A stretch of DNA of 64,000 nt from Methylobacterium aquaticum (GTDB lineage Bacteria; Pseudomonadota; Alphaproteobacteria; Rhizobiales; Beijerinckiaceae), in the NCBI RefSeq assembly GCF_016804325.1, contig NZ_CP043627.1, forward strand, positions 3,609,001-3,673,000, given 5' to 3'. A program made the translations under genes and the position numbers. Below, piece by piece: positions 8,888-16,939 of the stretch (the stretch's first letter is position 1; every line of letters starts with the position of its first letter). The notes below the pieces were generated by a model. It saw only the letters and a program-made list of their open reading frames with translations, made no database searches and was not told the origin of the DNA.

Positions 8888-9835
8888 ATGTCGCGCCGCA
8901 TGCCGCCCCTCAACCCGCTGCACGTCTTCGAGGTCGCGGCCCGGCTCGGCGGCTTCGGCCGCGCGGCGGGTGAGCTGAACGTCACGCAATCGGCGGTCAG
9001 CCGGCAGATCGCGGTGCTGGAGGGGTTCCTCGGCGTGCGGCTGTTCCATCGCGAGCGGCACGGCGCGACCCTGACCGAGGCCGGCCGGCTCTACGCCGCC
9101 GAGATCAACGAGCCCTTCGCCCGGATCGCCGCCGCGACCGCGCGCCTGAGCGACGAGAAGGTGGGCGAGACCCTGCACGTGCGCGCCTACGCCACCTTCG
9201 CGACGAGGTGGCTGATCCCGCGCCTGCCCTCGCTCAAGGCCCGCTACCCGCGCCTCGACATCCGGCTCTCCAACATCGTGCGGCCGGTGGACTTCACCCG
9301 CGAGACGGTCGACGTCGCGATCCAGCTCGGCACCGGGCAATGGCCGGGGACACGCTCGGCCCTGCTCCTGCCCGACGTGATCCAGCCGGTCTGCAGCCCG
9401 GCCCTCGCGGCCGGCCTCGCCGGGGGCGATCCGGCACTCCTTCGGACGCGCCAGCTCCTCCACTCGTATTACCGGCGGCGGGACTGGCCGGACTGGCTCG
9501 CGGCGGCGAACGTTCACGACGTCGATGTCGGGCGCGGCATGGTGTTCGAGAGCTCCGTCCTCACCTACCAGGCGGCCGCCGAGGGTCTCGGCGTCGCCAT
9601 GGGGCAGGTCCTGCTGCTCAAGGACGAGATCGCGTCCGGCCGGCTGGTGCCACTGTTCGACCGCCCCGTACGGCGCGATCTCGGCCTCTACGCGGTCTGG
9701 CCGCTCGACCGGCCGTCCTCGCGCAAGCTCGACCTCTTCCTCGCCTGGCTCGAGGCGGAGGCCGGCCACGCCGCCTCCGCTGAGATTGCCGGCGCGCGCC
9801 CACTCGGAACGCCCCGGGCGGTCACTGCGTCGTGA
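8888..9835 (+). CDS. LysR-family transcriptional regulator (GcvA-like)
   Basis: This 315-residue regulator has an N-terminal winged helix-turn-helix (about residues 10-65, with FGRAAGELNVTQSAVSRQIAVLE) and a C-terminal periplasmic-binding-protein-like co-inducer domain. The HTH wording and the effector-domain opening LHVRAYATFATRWLIPRL are typical of the GcvA/AmpR subgroup. It is divergent from the acyl-CoA dehydrogenase operon, so it most likely regulates that operon in response to a pathway intermediate. Its 3' end overlaps the convergent ABC binding-protein gene by 14 bases. A second ATG 12 bases downstream is an equally possible start. Confidence 0.92.
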   Translation: MSRRMPPLNPLHVFEVAARLGGFGRAAGELNVTQSAVSRQIAVLEGFLGVRLFHRERHGATLTEAGRLYAAEINEPFARIAAATARLSDEKVGETLHVRAYATFATRWLIPRLPSLKARYPRLDIRLSNIVRPVDFTRETVDVAIQLGTGQWPGTRSALLLPDVIQPVCSPALAAGLAGGDPALLRTRQLLHSYYRRRDWPDWLAAANVHDVDVGRGMVFESSVLTYQAAAEGLGVAMGQVLLLKDEIASGRLVPLFDRPVRRDLGLYAVWPLDRPSSRKLDLFLAWLEAEAGHAASAEIAGARPLGTPRAVTAS

Positions 9836-11030
9836 CGAGGGGGCAGCCGCCCTCGGCGAGGGGCCGGAAGGCCTGCTCGCCCGGCACGGTCTCGAGCAGC
9901 TTGTAGTAGTCCCACGGATATTTCGATTCGGCCGGCGTCTTGACCTGGAACAGGTACATGTCGCGGACGACGCGGCCATCGGCGCGCAGGTGGGCGTTCT
10001 TTGTATAGAAGTCGTCGATCGGGATCTCGCGCATCTTCGCCATCACCGTCTTGGCGTCGTCGGTGCCGGCGGCCCGGATCGCCTTGAGGTAGTGGGTCAC
10101 CGCGCCGTAGACGCCGGCCTGGAGGCTGCCGGGGGCGCGGCCGTCGAACCGCGCCATGAAGCGCTTCGACCAGGTCCGGGTCGCGTCGGTCATGTCCCAG
10201 TAGAAGCTGTCGGCGAGAAGGAGCCCCTTGGCGCTGTCGAGCCCGAGGGCACGGATGTCGGGCAGGTTGACGAGCAAGGCCGCCAGGCTCTGCCCGCCGC
10301 TCGTCAGCCCGAACTCGGCCGCCTGCTTCTGCGCGTTGATCATGTCGGTGCCCGCATTGGCGAGCCCGATCACGTCGGCGCCCGAGGCCTGCGCCTGGAG
10401 CAGGAAGGAGGAGAAGTCGGACGAGCCGAGGGGATGGCGCGCCGATCCGATCACCGTGCCGCCATTGGCCTTCACCACCCGGGAGGCCTGCGCCTCGAGC
10501 GCGTGGCCGAAGCTGTAATCGGCGGTGAGGAAGAACCACTTCTTCAGGCCGCGCCGCACCACGGCGCCGGCCACGACGTTGCCGAGCGCGTAGTTGTCGT
10601 AGGACCAGTGCAGGCCGACGGGCGAGCAGGCCTTGCCGGTGAGGTCCGGGGTGCCCGGGCCGGTCGCCAGGAAGATGCGGTCCTTGTCGCGGGAGATCTG
10701 CTGGACCGAGAGGGCGACCGCCGAGGATACGACTTCGGTGATCGCATCGACCTTGTCGACGTCGTACCACCGGCGGGCGATGGCCGAGCCGACATCGGTC
10801 TTGTTCTGGTGATCGGCGGCGACGACCTCGACCGGCACGCCGGCGACGGTGCCGCCGAAATCCTCGACCGCCATCCGGGCCGCCAGGACGGCCCCGGCCC
10901 CGACATTGTCCGAGTACGGACCTCCCATGTCGGTGAGGACCCCGATCCGCACGACGCCGTCGGACATGGCGGCGCGGGCCGGTCCGGCCAGTGCCAGGGC
11001 GACGAGGGCCGCCAGCGCGCAGCTCCGCAT
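9822..11030 (-). CDS. Branched-chain-type ABC transporter binding protein
   Basis: This is a 402-residue periplasmic binding protein of the leucine/aromatic-acid (HAAT) family. A Sec signal peptide is evident (MRSCALAALVALALAGPARA), followed by VRIGVLTDMGGPYSDNVGAG and the family phrase FFLTADYSFGHALE. The ATG at 11030 is chosen because GGGAG lies 10-11 bases upstream; a GTG nine bases earlier sits too close to that site. It lies downstream of the livHMGF genes but separated by about 950 bases, so it has its own promoter. Within the catabolic context it may bind an aromatic or heterocyclic acid rather than an amino acid (inference). Confidence 0.88.
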   Translation of the reverse strand: MRSCALAALVALALAGPARAAMSDGVVRIGVLTDMGGPYSDNVGAGAVLAARMAVEDFGGTVAGVPVEVVAADHQNKTDVGSAIARRWYDVDKVDAITEVVSSAVALSVQQISRDKDRIFLATGPGTPDLTGKACSPVGLHWSYDNYALGNVVAGAVVRRGLKKWFFLTADYSFGHALEAQASRVVKANGGTVIGSARHPLGSSDFSSFLLQAQASGADVIGLANAGTDMINAQKQAAEFGLTSGGQSLAALLVNLPDIRALGLDSAKGLLLADSFYWDMTDATRTWSKRFMARFDGRAPGSLQAGVYGAVTHYLKAIRAAGTDDAKTVMAKMREIPIDDFYTKNAHLRADGRVVRDMYLFQVKTPAESKYPWDYYKLLETVPGEQAFRPLAEGGCPLVTTQ

Positions 11031-11983
11031 GATGATCACATCTCCCGAAAGGAATCGCCCGCGTCGTCCGCGTGCCGGGGAGCTCGCATCTCGCGGGCGG
11101 GGCAGCGCAGTCCGGGCTTGGCGCGATGGGGGGCGTTTCGGCCGCGCGAGACAAGTTCGGATTTGGAATGACCGCGTGACCTGCGCGCACGCGGTGGTCT
11201 CCCGGTCCCACGCGGCCGGTCGACTTGGTCCGAGTGCGATCGACGTCTCGCGACAAGCGCGCCTCCGACGATCGCATCGCAAGCTCATCACGGCATCGCA
11301 CAGCTCAGCCGACGGGAAGAGCCACGCCGTATCACTTCGTCGGGGTGCCGAGCGGGCCGACCCGAAGCCCTAACCGCTCCAAGACCTCGCGCAAGCGCTC
11401 CGTTCGCGCGGACTTTCATGAACTTGGGCCGTATCTTGCCGTGTACCGACCTCATCGGTAACTCACTGTCATAGCCTCCCTTGCTCGCAACGAACGCATC
11501 AGAGGTTTCCGTGAAACCGAGAGAGGATCAGCGTCGGATTTCCTGCAGGGAGCGGACCTCTCAGCAGGTATTATCGAAAATCTGCAAAGGGTCAGGAGTT
11601 CGCGTTTCGCTTATTAGGCCATGCACCACGAGCGAAACCCAAGTCTCGGCCGAAAGCCGGACCTTCTCTTTGCGCTCAGCTCAGTCGTTTGAAGCGTCTC
11701 AGTTCGAACCCGTGAGCGGCCGCATGCTCGTTCGCGGCTGAACCGTGGCATGGCCGAGCCAACTGGACGCGGCAGAGCAGCGAGCGAGCACCCCGGAGGC
11801 TTCGAGCGACGTTCGTCCTCGCCTTCTTTTGTCGATCGTGCGATTTCCGGTTGATCGCTCGGCGATTGCTTCTCACTCGCGTTCGCGAGGCGGGAAATCG
11901 GCTTCGCTCAGGTGTGTGGAACTGTAGGCTCAACCGCGCGGGCTGGTCATGCGGTCTCCGGAGGGAATCTACCGAAGACCGTA
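11031..11983. other. Long intergenic region, no gene recognised
   Basis: This region of about 950 bases separates livF from the downstream binding-protein gene. Its base composition is less extreme than that of the surrounding genes and it has short open frames on both strands that lack codon structure or recognisable motifs. It must contain the promoter of the binding-protein gene. A perfect small palindrome CTCGCGTTCGCGAG lies at 11876-11889. It may be a decayed gene or a former insertion site. Confidence 0.5.
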
Positions 11984-12721
11984 TCAGACGGCGCAATAGC
12001 GCGCCTGGATCTCGGGATCGGCCCGCAGGTCGACGGCGGGACCATGGTAGACGACCGCGCCACCGTCCACGATGTAGACGCGGTCGGAGACCTCCAGGGC
12101 GAGCTCGACGTTCTGCTCGACGAGGAGGATCGTCGTCCCCGCTCGCTTCATCGCCACGAACTGCTCGAACATCTCCTCGACGAGGATCGGCATGATCCCT
12201 TCGGAGGGTTCGTCGAGGAGCACCATCACCGGCTCGGCCATCAAGGCGCGGGCGATGGCGAGCATCTGCTGCTCGCCGCCGGATAGGGTGATCGCCTCCT
12301 GTTTGAGGCGCTGCTTCAGCCGGGGGAAGGTCTCGGCGATCACCTCGATCCGGCGGGCCTCGTCGCGGCGGGAGGCCCGCTCGCCCTTGGCAGCGAGGAT
12401 GCCGAGGCGCAAGTTCTCCTCCACCGTCAGCCCCGGCACGATACGCCGCTCCTCCGGCACGTAGGCAAGGCCCCGGTGGAAGCGCTCGTGCGGCGGTCGG
12501 TCGAGAATGTCGGCGCCGGCGAAGGTCACACGCCCCTCGCGCTTGGGCACGAGACCCATGATCGACTTCAGCGTCGTCGTCTTGCCCGCGCCGTTGCGGC
12601 CGACCAGGGTCACGATCTCACCCCGGCGGACCTCCAGGGAAATCCCCTGCAGGATGTGCGAGTGGCCGTACCAGGCCCTGAGGTTCTGGACCGCGAGCAG
12701 CGGTTCGGTTCCGGCGCTCAT
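11984..12721 (-). CDS. livF: ABC transporter ATP-binding protein LivF
   Basis: This 245-residue ATPase drives a branched-chain-type importer. Walker A is GRNGAGKT, the signature is LSGGEQQM and Walker B is VMVLLDEPSEG, followed by LVEQNVELAL as in LivF proteins. The ATG at 12721 overlaps the stop of livG (ATGA). It is the last gene of the transporter operon SBP-livH-livM-livG-livF. Because livM carries an apparent frameshift, the whole importer may be inactive unless that is a sequencing error. Confidence 0.92.
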   Translation of the reverse strand: MSAGTEPLLAVQNLRAWYGHSHILQGISLEVRRGEIVTLVGRNGAGKTTTLKSIMGLVPKREGRVTFAGADILDRPPHERFHRGLAYVPEERRIVPGLTVEENLRLGILAAKGERASRRDEARRIEVIAETFPRLKQRLKQEAITLSGGEQQMLAIARALMAEPVMVLLDEPSEGIMPILVEEMFEQFVAMKRAGTTILLVEQNVELALEVSDRVYIVDGGAVVYHGPAVDLRADPEIQARYCAV

Positions 12722-13509
12722 GCGCTCTTGCCCAAATACACCCGGCGCACCTCCGCATGGGCGCGGATGTCGTCGGGGGTGCCTTCCGCCAGGAGCTGGC
12801 CCTGGTGCAGCACGACGAGACGGCGGCACAGGCCCATGACGAGCTTCATCTTGTGCTCGACGAGAATGAGGGTGCGGGTCTCGGCGAGGCGCTGGACGAG
12901 GTCCATCATCTCCCGGGTCTCCTCCGGGCTCATCCCGGCCGTCGGCTCGTCGAGGAGCAGCAGGGTCGGCTCGGCCGCGAGCGCCACCGCGATCTCCAGG
13001 GCCCGCTGCTCGCCGTGGGCGAGTTCCCGGGCGAGGCGGTCCATCCGGGAGGCGAGGCCGACTTCCGTGAGCAGCTCCTCGGCCCGCTCGGTGAGCACGG
13101 GGTAGGCCGAGCGGTGGCGGAAGAACGCGAAGCGGACGCTGCGTGCCTGGGCCGCGACCCGGACGTTCTCGCGCACCGTCAGCTGCGGGAAGACGTTGGT
13201 GATCTGGAACGACTTGGCGATGCCCATCCGGGCGAAGTGGTGTGGCGGCGACCCGGTGATGTCCCGCCCCCGGAACAGCACGCGTCCCTCGCTCGGCGGG
13301 AAGGCGCCGGAGATCAGGTTGAAGAAGGTCGACTTGCCAGCTCCGTTCGGCCCGATGATCGCGGTGATGCCGCCCTCGGGGAAGCCGACGGTGACGTCCG
13401 ACAGCGCCCGGAAATGCCCGAACCGCTTGCCGAGCCCCTCCGTGGCGAGGAGCGGCGGCGGAGAGGCGACGGCGGCGGGGGAGGCCGCCAGGGGGGCTGC
13501 GCTCACCAT
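12718..13509 (-). CDS. livG: ABC transporter ATP-binding protein LivG
   Basis: This is a 263-residue ATPase and partner of LivF. After an Ala/Pro-rich N-terminal stretch of about 20 residues come Walker A GPNGAGKS, a long insertion before the signature typical of LivG (ARSVRFAFFRH), the divergent signature LAHGEQRALEIA and Walker B LLLLDEPTAGM. The start at 13509 overlaps the end of livM (ATGGTGA). It is translationally coupled to both neighbours. Confidence 0.92.
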   Translation of the reverse strand: MVSAAPLAASPAAVASPPPLLATEGLGKRFGHFRALSDVTVGFPEGGITAIIGPNGAGKSTFFNLISGAFPPSEGRVLFRGRDITGSPPHHFARMGIAKSFQITNVFPQLTVRENVRVAAQARSVRFAFFRHRSAYPVLTERAEELLTEVGLASRMDRLARELAHGEQRALEIAVALAAEPTLLLLDEPTAGMSPEETREMMDLVQRLAETRTLILVEHKMKLVMGLCRRLVVLHQGQLLAEGTPDDIRAHAEVRRVYLGKSA

Positions 13510-14521
13510 CCGGCCCTCCTCAGGCGCGCCATCACCTCGCCCCAGATGCCGAGCGGCAGGAACAGCACGAAGGCGATGAAGATCGCTCCGACGAGGAGCT
13601 GCCAGTGGCTCGTCAGCGTCGCGAGCCCGTCCTGCAGCAGCGAGAAGGTCGCGGCGCCGACGAAGGGCCCGAAGAAGGTCCCCATGCCGCCGAGCAGCGC
13701 CATCATCACCGCCTGCCCGGAGGTCGCGTAATGCATCGTCTCGATCGGCACGATCGAGAGGTGGATCGCCTGAAGCGCTCCGGCGAGACCGCACAGGGCG
13801 CCGGAGAGGATGAAGGCCACGAGCTTCATCCGACGCACGTCGTAGCCGCAGGCCTGCGCCCGCCCCTCGTTCTCGCGGATCGCCTCCAGGGCCGCGCCGA
13901 AGGGCGAAGACAGGAGTCGCGAGAACAGCCAGACCGCCGCGCCGACGACGGCGAGCACCGCATAGTACTTTACCATCGGGTCGAGCAGGTTGAGGGTGAG
14001 GCCCGGCAGGGCGAGGTTCTGGACGTTGATGCCGCGCAGGCCGTTCTCGCCGCCGGTGAACGCCTCGGCGCGGTAGAAGGCGTAGTAGACGCACATCGAG
14101 AGGGCGAGCGTCGTCATCGCGAAGTAGATGCCCCGGGTGCGAATCGCGAGCACGCCCATGACGGCGGCGATGAGGGTGGCAAGCAGCGTGCCGGCGACGA
14201 GGGCGAGCGCCGGATGCAGCCCGTAATGGACGATGGCGATGCCGCTGCCATAGGCCCCTCCCCGAGGAAGGCGGCGTGGCCGAAGGAGAGGAGGCCCGTA
14301 TACCCGAAGAGCAGGTTGAACCCGAGCGCATAGAGCCCGAGGACGAGGATGTTCACGGCGAGCGCCTGGTAGGGCGCGATCCAGGGAAAGACGAGAAGGA
14401 AGGCGAGCGTCAGGGCGACCCTGTGACGGCTCGCGAGCGCCAGCCAGCGGCCGGAGCCGGGCCGGGCCGAGGTCCGTGCGCCGCCCTTCGCCAGCGCCTG
14501 TCCGGGGGCTTTCGCGCTCAT
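13503..14521 (-). pseudogene. livM: ABC transporter permease LivM, frameshifted
   Basis: The N-terminal frame starts at the ATG at 14521 (overlapping the stop of livH) and contains a cytoplasmic tail, a first membrane segment and the LivM phrase NLLFGYTGLLSFGHAAFLGEG. The rest of the protein (ATLIAAVMGVLAIRTRGIYFAMTTLALSM and four to five more membrane segments) is in another frame. The switch falls in the C-run at 14255-14258. One extra C there restores GEGAYGSGIAIVHYG and a normal 339-residue LivM. All other features of the gene are intact, which makes a one-base sequencing or assembly error as likely as a real mutation. Confidence 0.85.
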
Positions 14522-15417
14522 CCGAGCGCCCCCGCCCGGCCGAGCAGGCCGCGCGGCCGCACGAGGAGAACGAGGGCCATCAGGGCGAAGATCGCCATCT
14601 TGGTCATGTCCGGGGCGACCAGCGAGGTCATCGCCACGACGATGCCGACGATCATCCCGGCGAGCACCGCGCCGGCCAGCGAGCCCATGCCGCCGACGAC
14701 CGTCACCACGAAGGCCTCGGCGAGCACCGGGATGCCCATCTCCGGCGTCACCCCCTGGAGCGGCGCGGCGAGGATGCCGGCGAGCCCGGCGAGCGCACAG
14801 CCGAGGCCGAACACCGCGAGCCAGACCTTCGACATCTCGATGCCGAGCACCTGCACGATCTGCGGATCCCGCGCTCCGGCCCGGATCACGAGGCCGAAGG
14901 AGGTGCGCTCGATGAACAGCCACAGAGCGCCGACCACCACGAGGGAGAAGGCGATCAGGAACAGCCGGTACAGGGGGAAATAGCCGATACCGATATCGAC
15001 GGCCCCGCGCAGCTCCGGCGGCGCGCCGAAAGGCAGACCCGTCAGGCCGAAGGCAATGCGCACGCTCTCGACCATCACGTAGGACAGGCCGAAGGTCAGG
15101 AGCAGCGGATCGTCGATTCCGCGCCCGTAGAGCGGCCTGACCAGCACCCGTTCCACCACGAGCCCGAGCAGCCCCATCGCCAGCGGCGCCGCGACGAGGC
15201 TCACCCAGAAGTTTCCCGTGTAGCCGTAGAGGAACACGCCGACATAGGCGCCAGCCATGAAGAAGGCGCCGTGGGCGAAGTTCACGACGTTCATCAGCCC
15301 GAAGATCAGCGACAGGCCGATCCCCACCAGCACGTAGATCGCCCCTAGCGCCACGCCGGTGACGAGTTGGAGGGCGAGGAGATCGAGCGGGAAGCCCGCG
15401 AGGGTGATGTCGTTCAC
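14518..15417 (-). CDS. livH: ABC transporter permease LivH
   Basis: This is a 299-residue inner-membrane permease with about eight hydrophobic segments and the conserved LivH stretches GLSLIFGLMNVVNFAHGAFF and VVGGMGSLAGAVLAG. The GTG at 15417 is preferred over the in-frame ATG at 15438 because a perfect AGGAGG stands eight bases before it and the resulting length matches the family. It follows the binding-protein gene by about 208 bases. Confidence 0.92.
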   Translation of the reverse strand: MNDITLAGFPLDLLALQLVTGVALGAIYVLVGIGLSLIFGLMNVVNFAHGAFFMAGAYVGVFLYGYTGNFWVSLVAAPLAMGLLGLVVERVLVRPLYGRGIDDPLLLTFGLSYVMVESVRIAFGLTGLPFGAPPELRGAVDIGIGYFPLYRLFLIAFSLVVVGALWLFIERTSFGLVIRAGARDPQIVQVLGIEMSKVWLAVFGLGCALAGLAGILAAPLQGVTPEMGIPVLAEAFVVTVVGGMGSLAGAVLAGMIVGIVVAMTSLVAPDMTKMAIFALMALVLLVRPRGLLGRAGALG

Positions 15418-15625
15418 CGGGGCGTCCTCCTGGAGCATCGGCCGACGCGATGGCACGCAGCCGTACGGCTCGCACACGCAGAGGATCCATCGCGAGCCTC
15501 CCCCCCGCCCGGACGACGGGAGCGCCGGCGGGAGGAGAGCCGCATGAGGGCCGGCGGCTCACGATGAGCCGTGTGCGGCGCGTCAACGGAGGCTGCGACG
15601 CTGGCGGCGGGATTCACGGGGGCGG

Positions 15626-16861
15626 TCACGCCTTGTGGCCGAGTTCGTCGCAGCTGCGCAGGGAGCGCTCGTCCGGCCCTTCCGTGCCGAGGATCGTGAA
15701 GACGTCATCGGGGGTCTTCATGGTCTTCGACTTCGATTCGACGATCAGCACCGACTGGACCGACTGGTGGTCGCACTTCCGGAAGCTCTGGGGTCCCTTG
15801 TAGAAATCGGCCTTCAAGGCCTCCATCGCGGCGATGACCTTGTCGGTCTCGACCGAGCCCGCGGCCTTCACGCCTTCCAGCACCGAGCGGACGCCGGCAT
15901 AGCCGAGCGCGCCGTAATCCGACGGCACGGCGCCGTTATAGGCGGCGCGGAAGCGGTCGTTGAACGCCTTCGCGGTCGGTACGCTGTCCTCGAGACGCCA
16001 GTAGTACGAGGTGCCGCCGATCACCCCGTCGAAGGCGTCGCCGCCGGCCTTGCGGGAGGTGAAAAGGAGAACCGGCGCCACGAGCTTGGTGTTGCGCTTC
16101 AGGCCGAACTCGGTGGCCTGCTGGATCGACACGACCTGATCCCGGCCGAAATTGCACAGGCACAGCACGTCGGGCTTGAGCGCGGCGATCCGAGGCAGGA
16201 AGGCCGAATAGTCGGAGGCGCCGATCGGGTGGCGGATGTCGGCCACGACCTCGATCCCGGAGGCCTCGCCTGCGCGCTTGAAGCCGCGCATCATCTCGTG
16301 CCCGTAGGCGTAGTCGGCGCTGAGGAAGGCGACGCGCTTGCCCGATTTCGGGAAGACGTAGCGGCCGACCGCCCCGGCGGTCATGTGCGGGTTCAGGGCC
16401 TCGTGGAAGGTGGTGCGGCCGAAATCCTTGGCCTCGTTGATGGCGTCGGACTGGCTGATCGAATTGTAGATCACCCCACGCTCGCGAGCCACGTTGTTGA
16501 TCGAGAGCGTCACCGCCGCCGAGAGCCCGCCGACGAGGAAGTTAACCTTGTCCTTCTCGATGAGTTCGAGGGTCCGGGTCGCGGCCTCCCCGGGATTGAG
16601 CTTGTCGTCGCGCACCAGAAGCTCGGCGTTGCGACCCTGGAAACCGCCGGCGTCGTTGAACTCCTTGATCGCGAGTTGGGCCGCGCGGACCTGATCGTTC
16701 GCCTCGGCCCCGAAGGCGCCGGTCAGCGGCGTCGGGAAGCCGATCCGGATCGGGCCCCCTTGCGCCGAGGCGGAGCGCAGGAATGCCGGGGCGGCGAGCG
16801 CCAGCGCGGATGCGGCGGCGCTACCCTGGAGCAGCCGGCGCCTGTCGAAGCCCGTTCCCAT
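15626..16861 (-). CDS. Branched-chain-type ABC transporter binding protein with Tat-like signal
   Basis: This is a 411-residue periplasmic binding protein. The N-terminus MGTGFDRRRLLQGSAAASAL has a twin-arginine-like motif followed by a hydrophobic stretch ending in SASAQ. The mature part has IRIGFPTPLTGAFGAEAND and the phrase FLSADYAYGHEMM, a relative of the 9822-11030 protein. It precedes livH and is the cognate binding protein by position. A GC-rich imperfect inverted repeat (about 16900-16931) lies between it and the molybdenum hydroxylase genes upstream. Confidence 0.9.
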   Translation of the reverse strand: MGTGFDRRRLLQGSAAASALALAAPAFLRSASAQGGPIRIGFPTPLTGAFGAEANDQVRAAQLAIKEFNDAGGFQGRNAELLVRDDKLNPGEAATRTLELIEKDKVNFLVGGLSAAVTLSINNVARERGVIYNSISQSDAINEAKDFGRTTFHEALNPHMTAGAVGRYVFPKSGKRVAFLSADYAYGHEMMRGFKRAGEASGIEVVADIRHPIGASDYSAFLPRIAALKPDVLCLCNFGRDQVVSIQQATEFGLKRNTKLVAPVLLFTSRKAGGDAFDGVIGGTSYYWRLEDSVPTAKAFNDRFRAAYNGAVPSDYGALGYAGVRSVLEGVKAAGSVETDKVIAAMEALKADFYKGPQSFRKCDHQSVQSVLIVESKSKTMKTPDDVFTILGTEGPDERSLRSCDELGHKA

Positions 16862-16939
16862 CCCGTCGTTCCCTCCGTGTGGCGGTGCGTGTCCTCGTCG
16901 GGACCGGCCTCGTTCGGGTGGGCCGGTTCCCGGAATCGG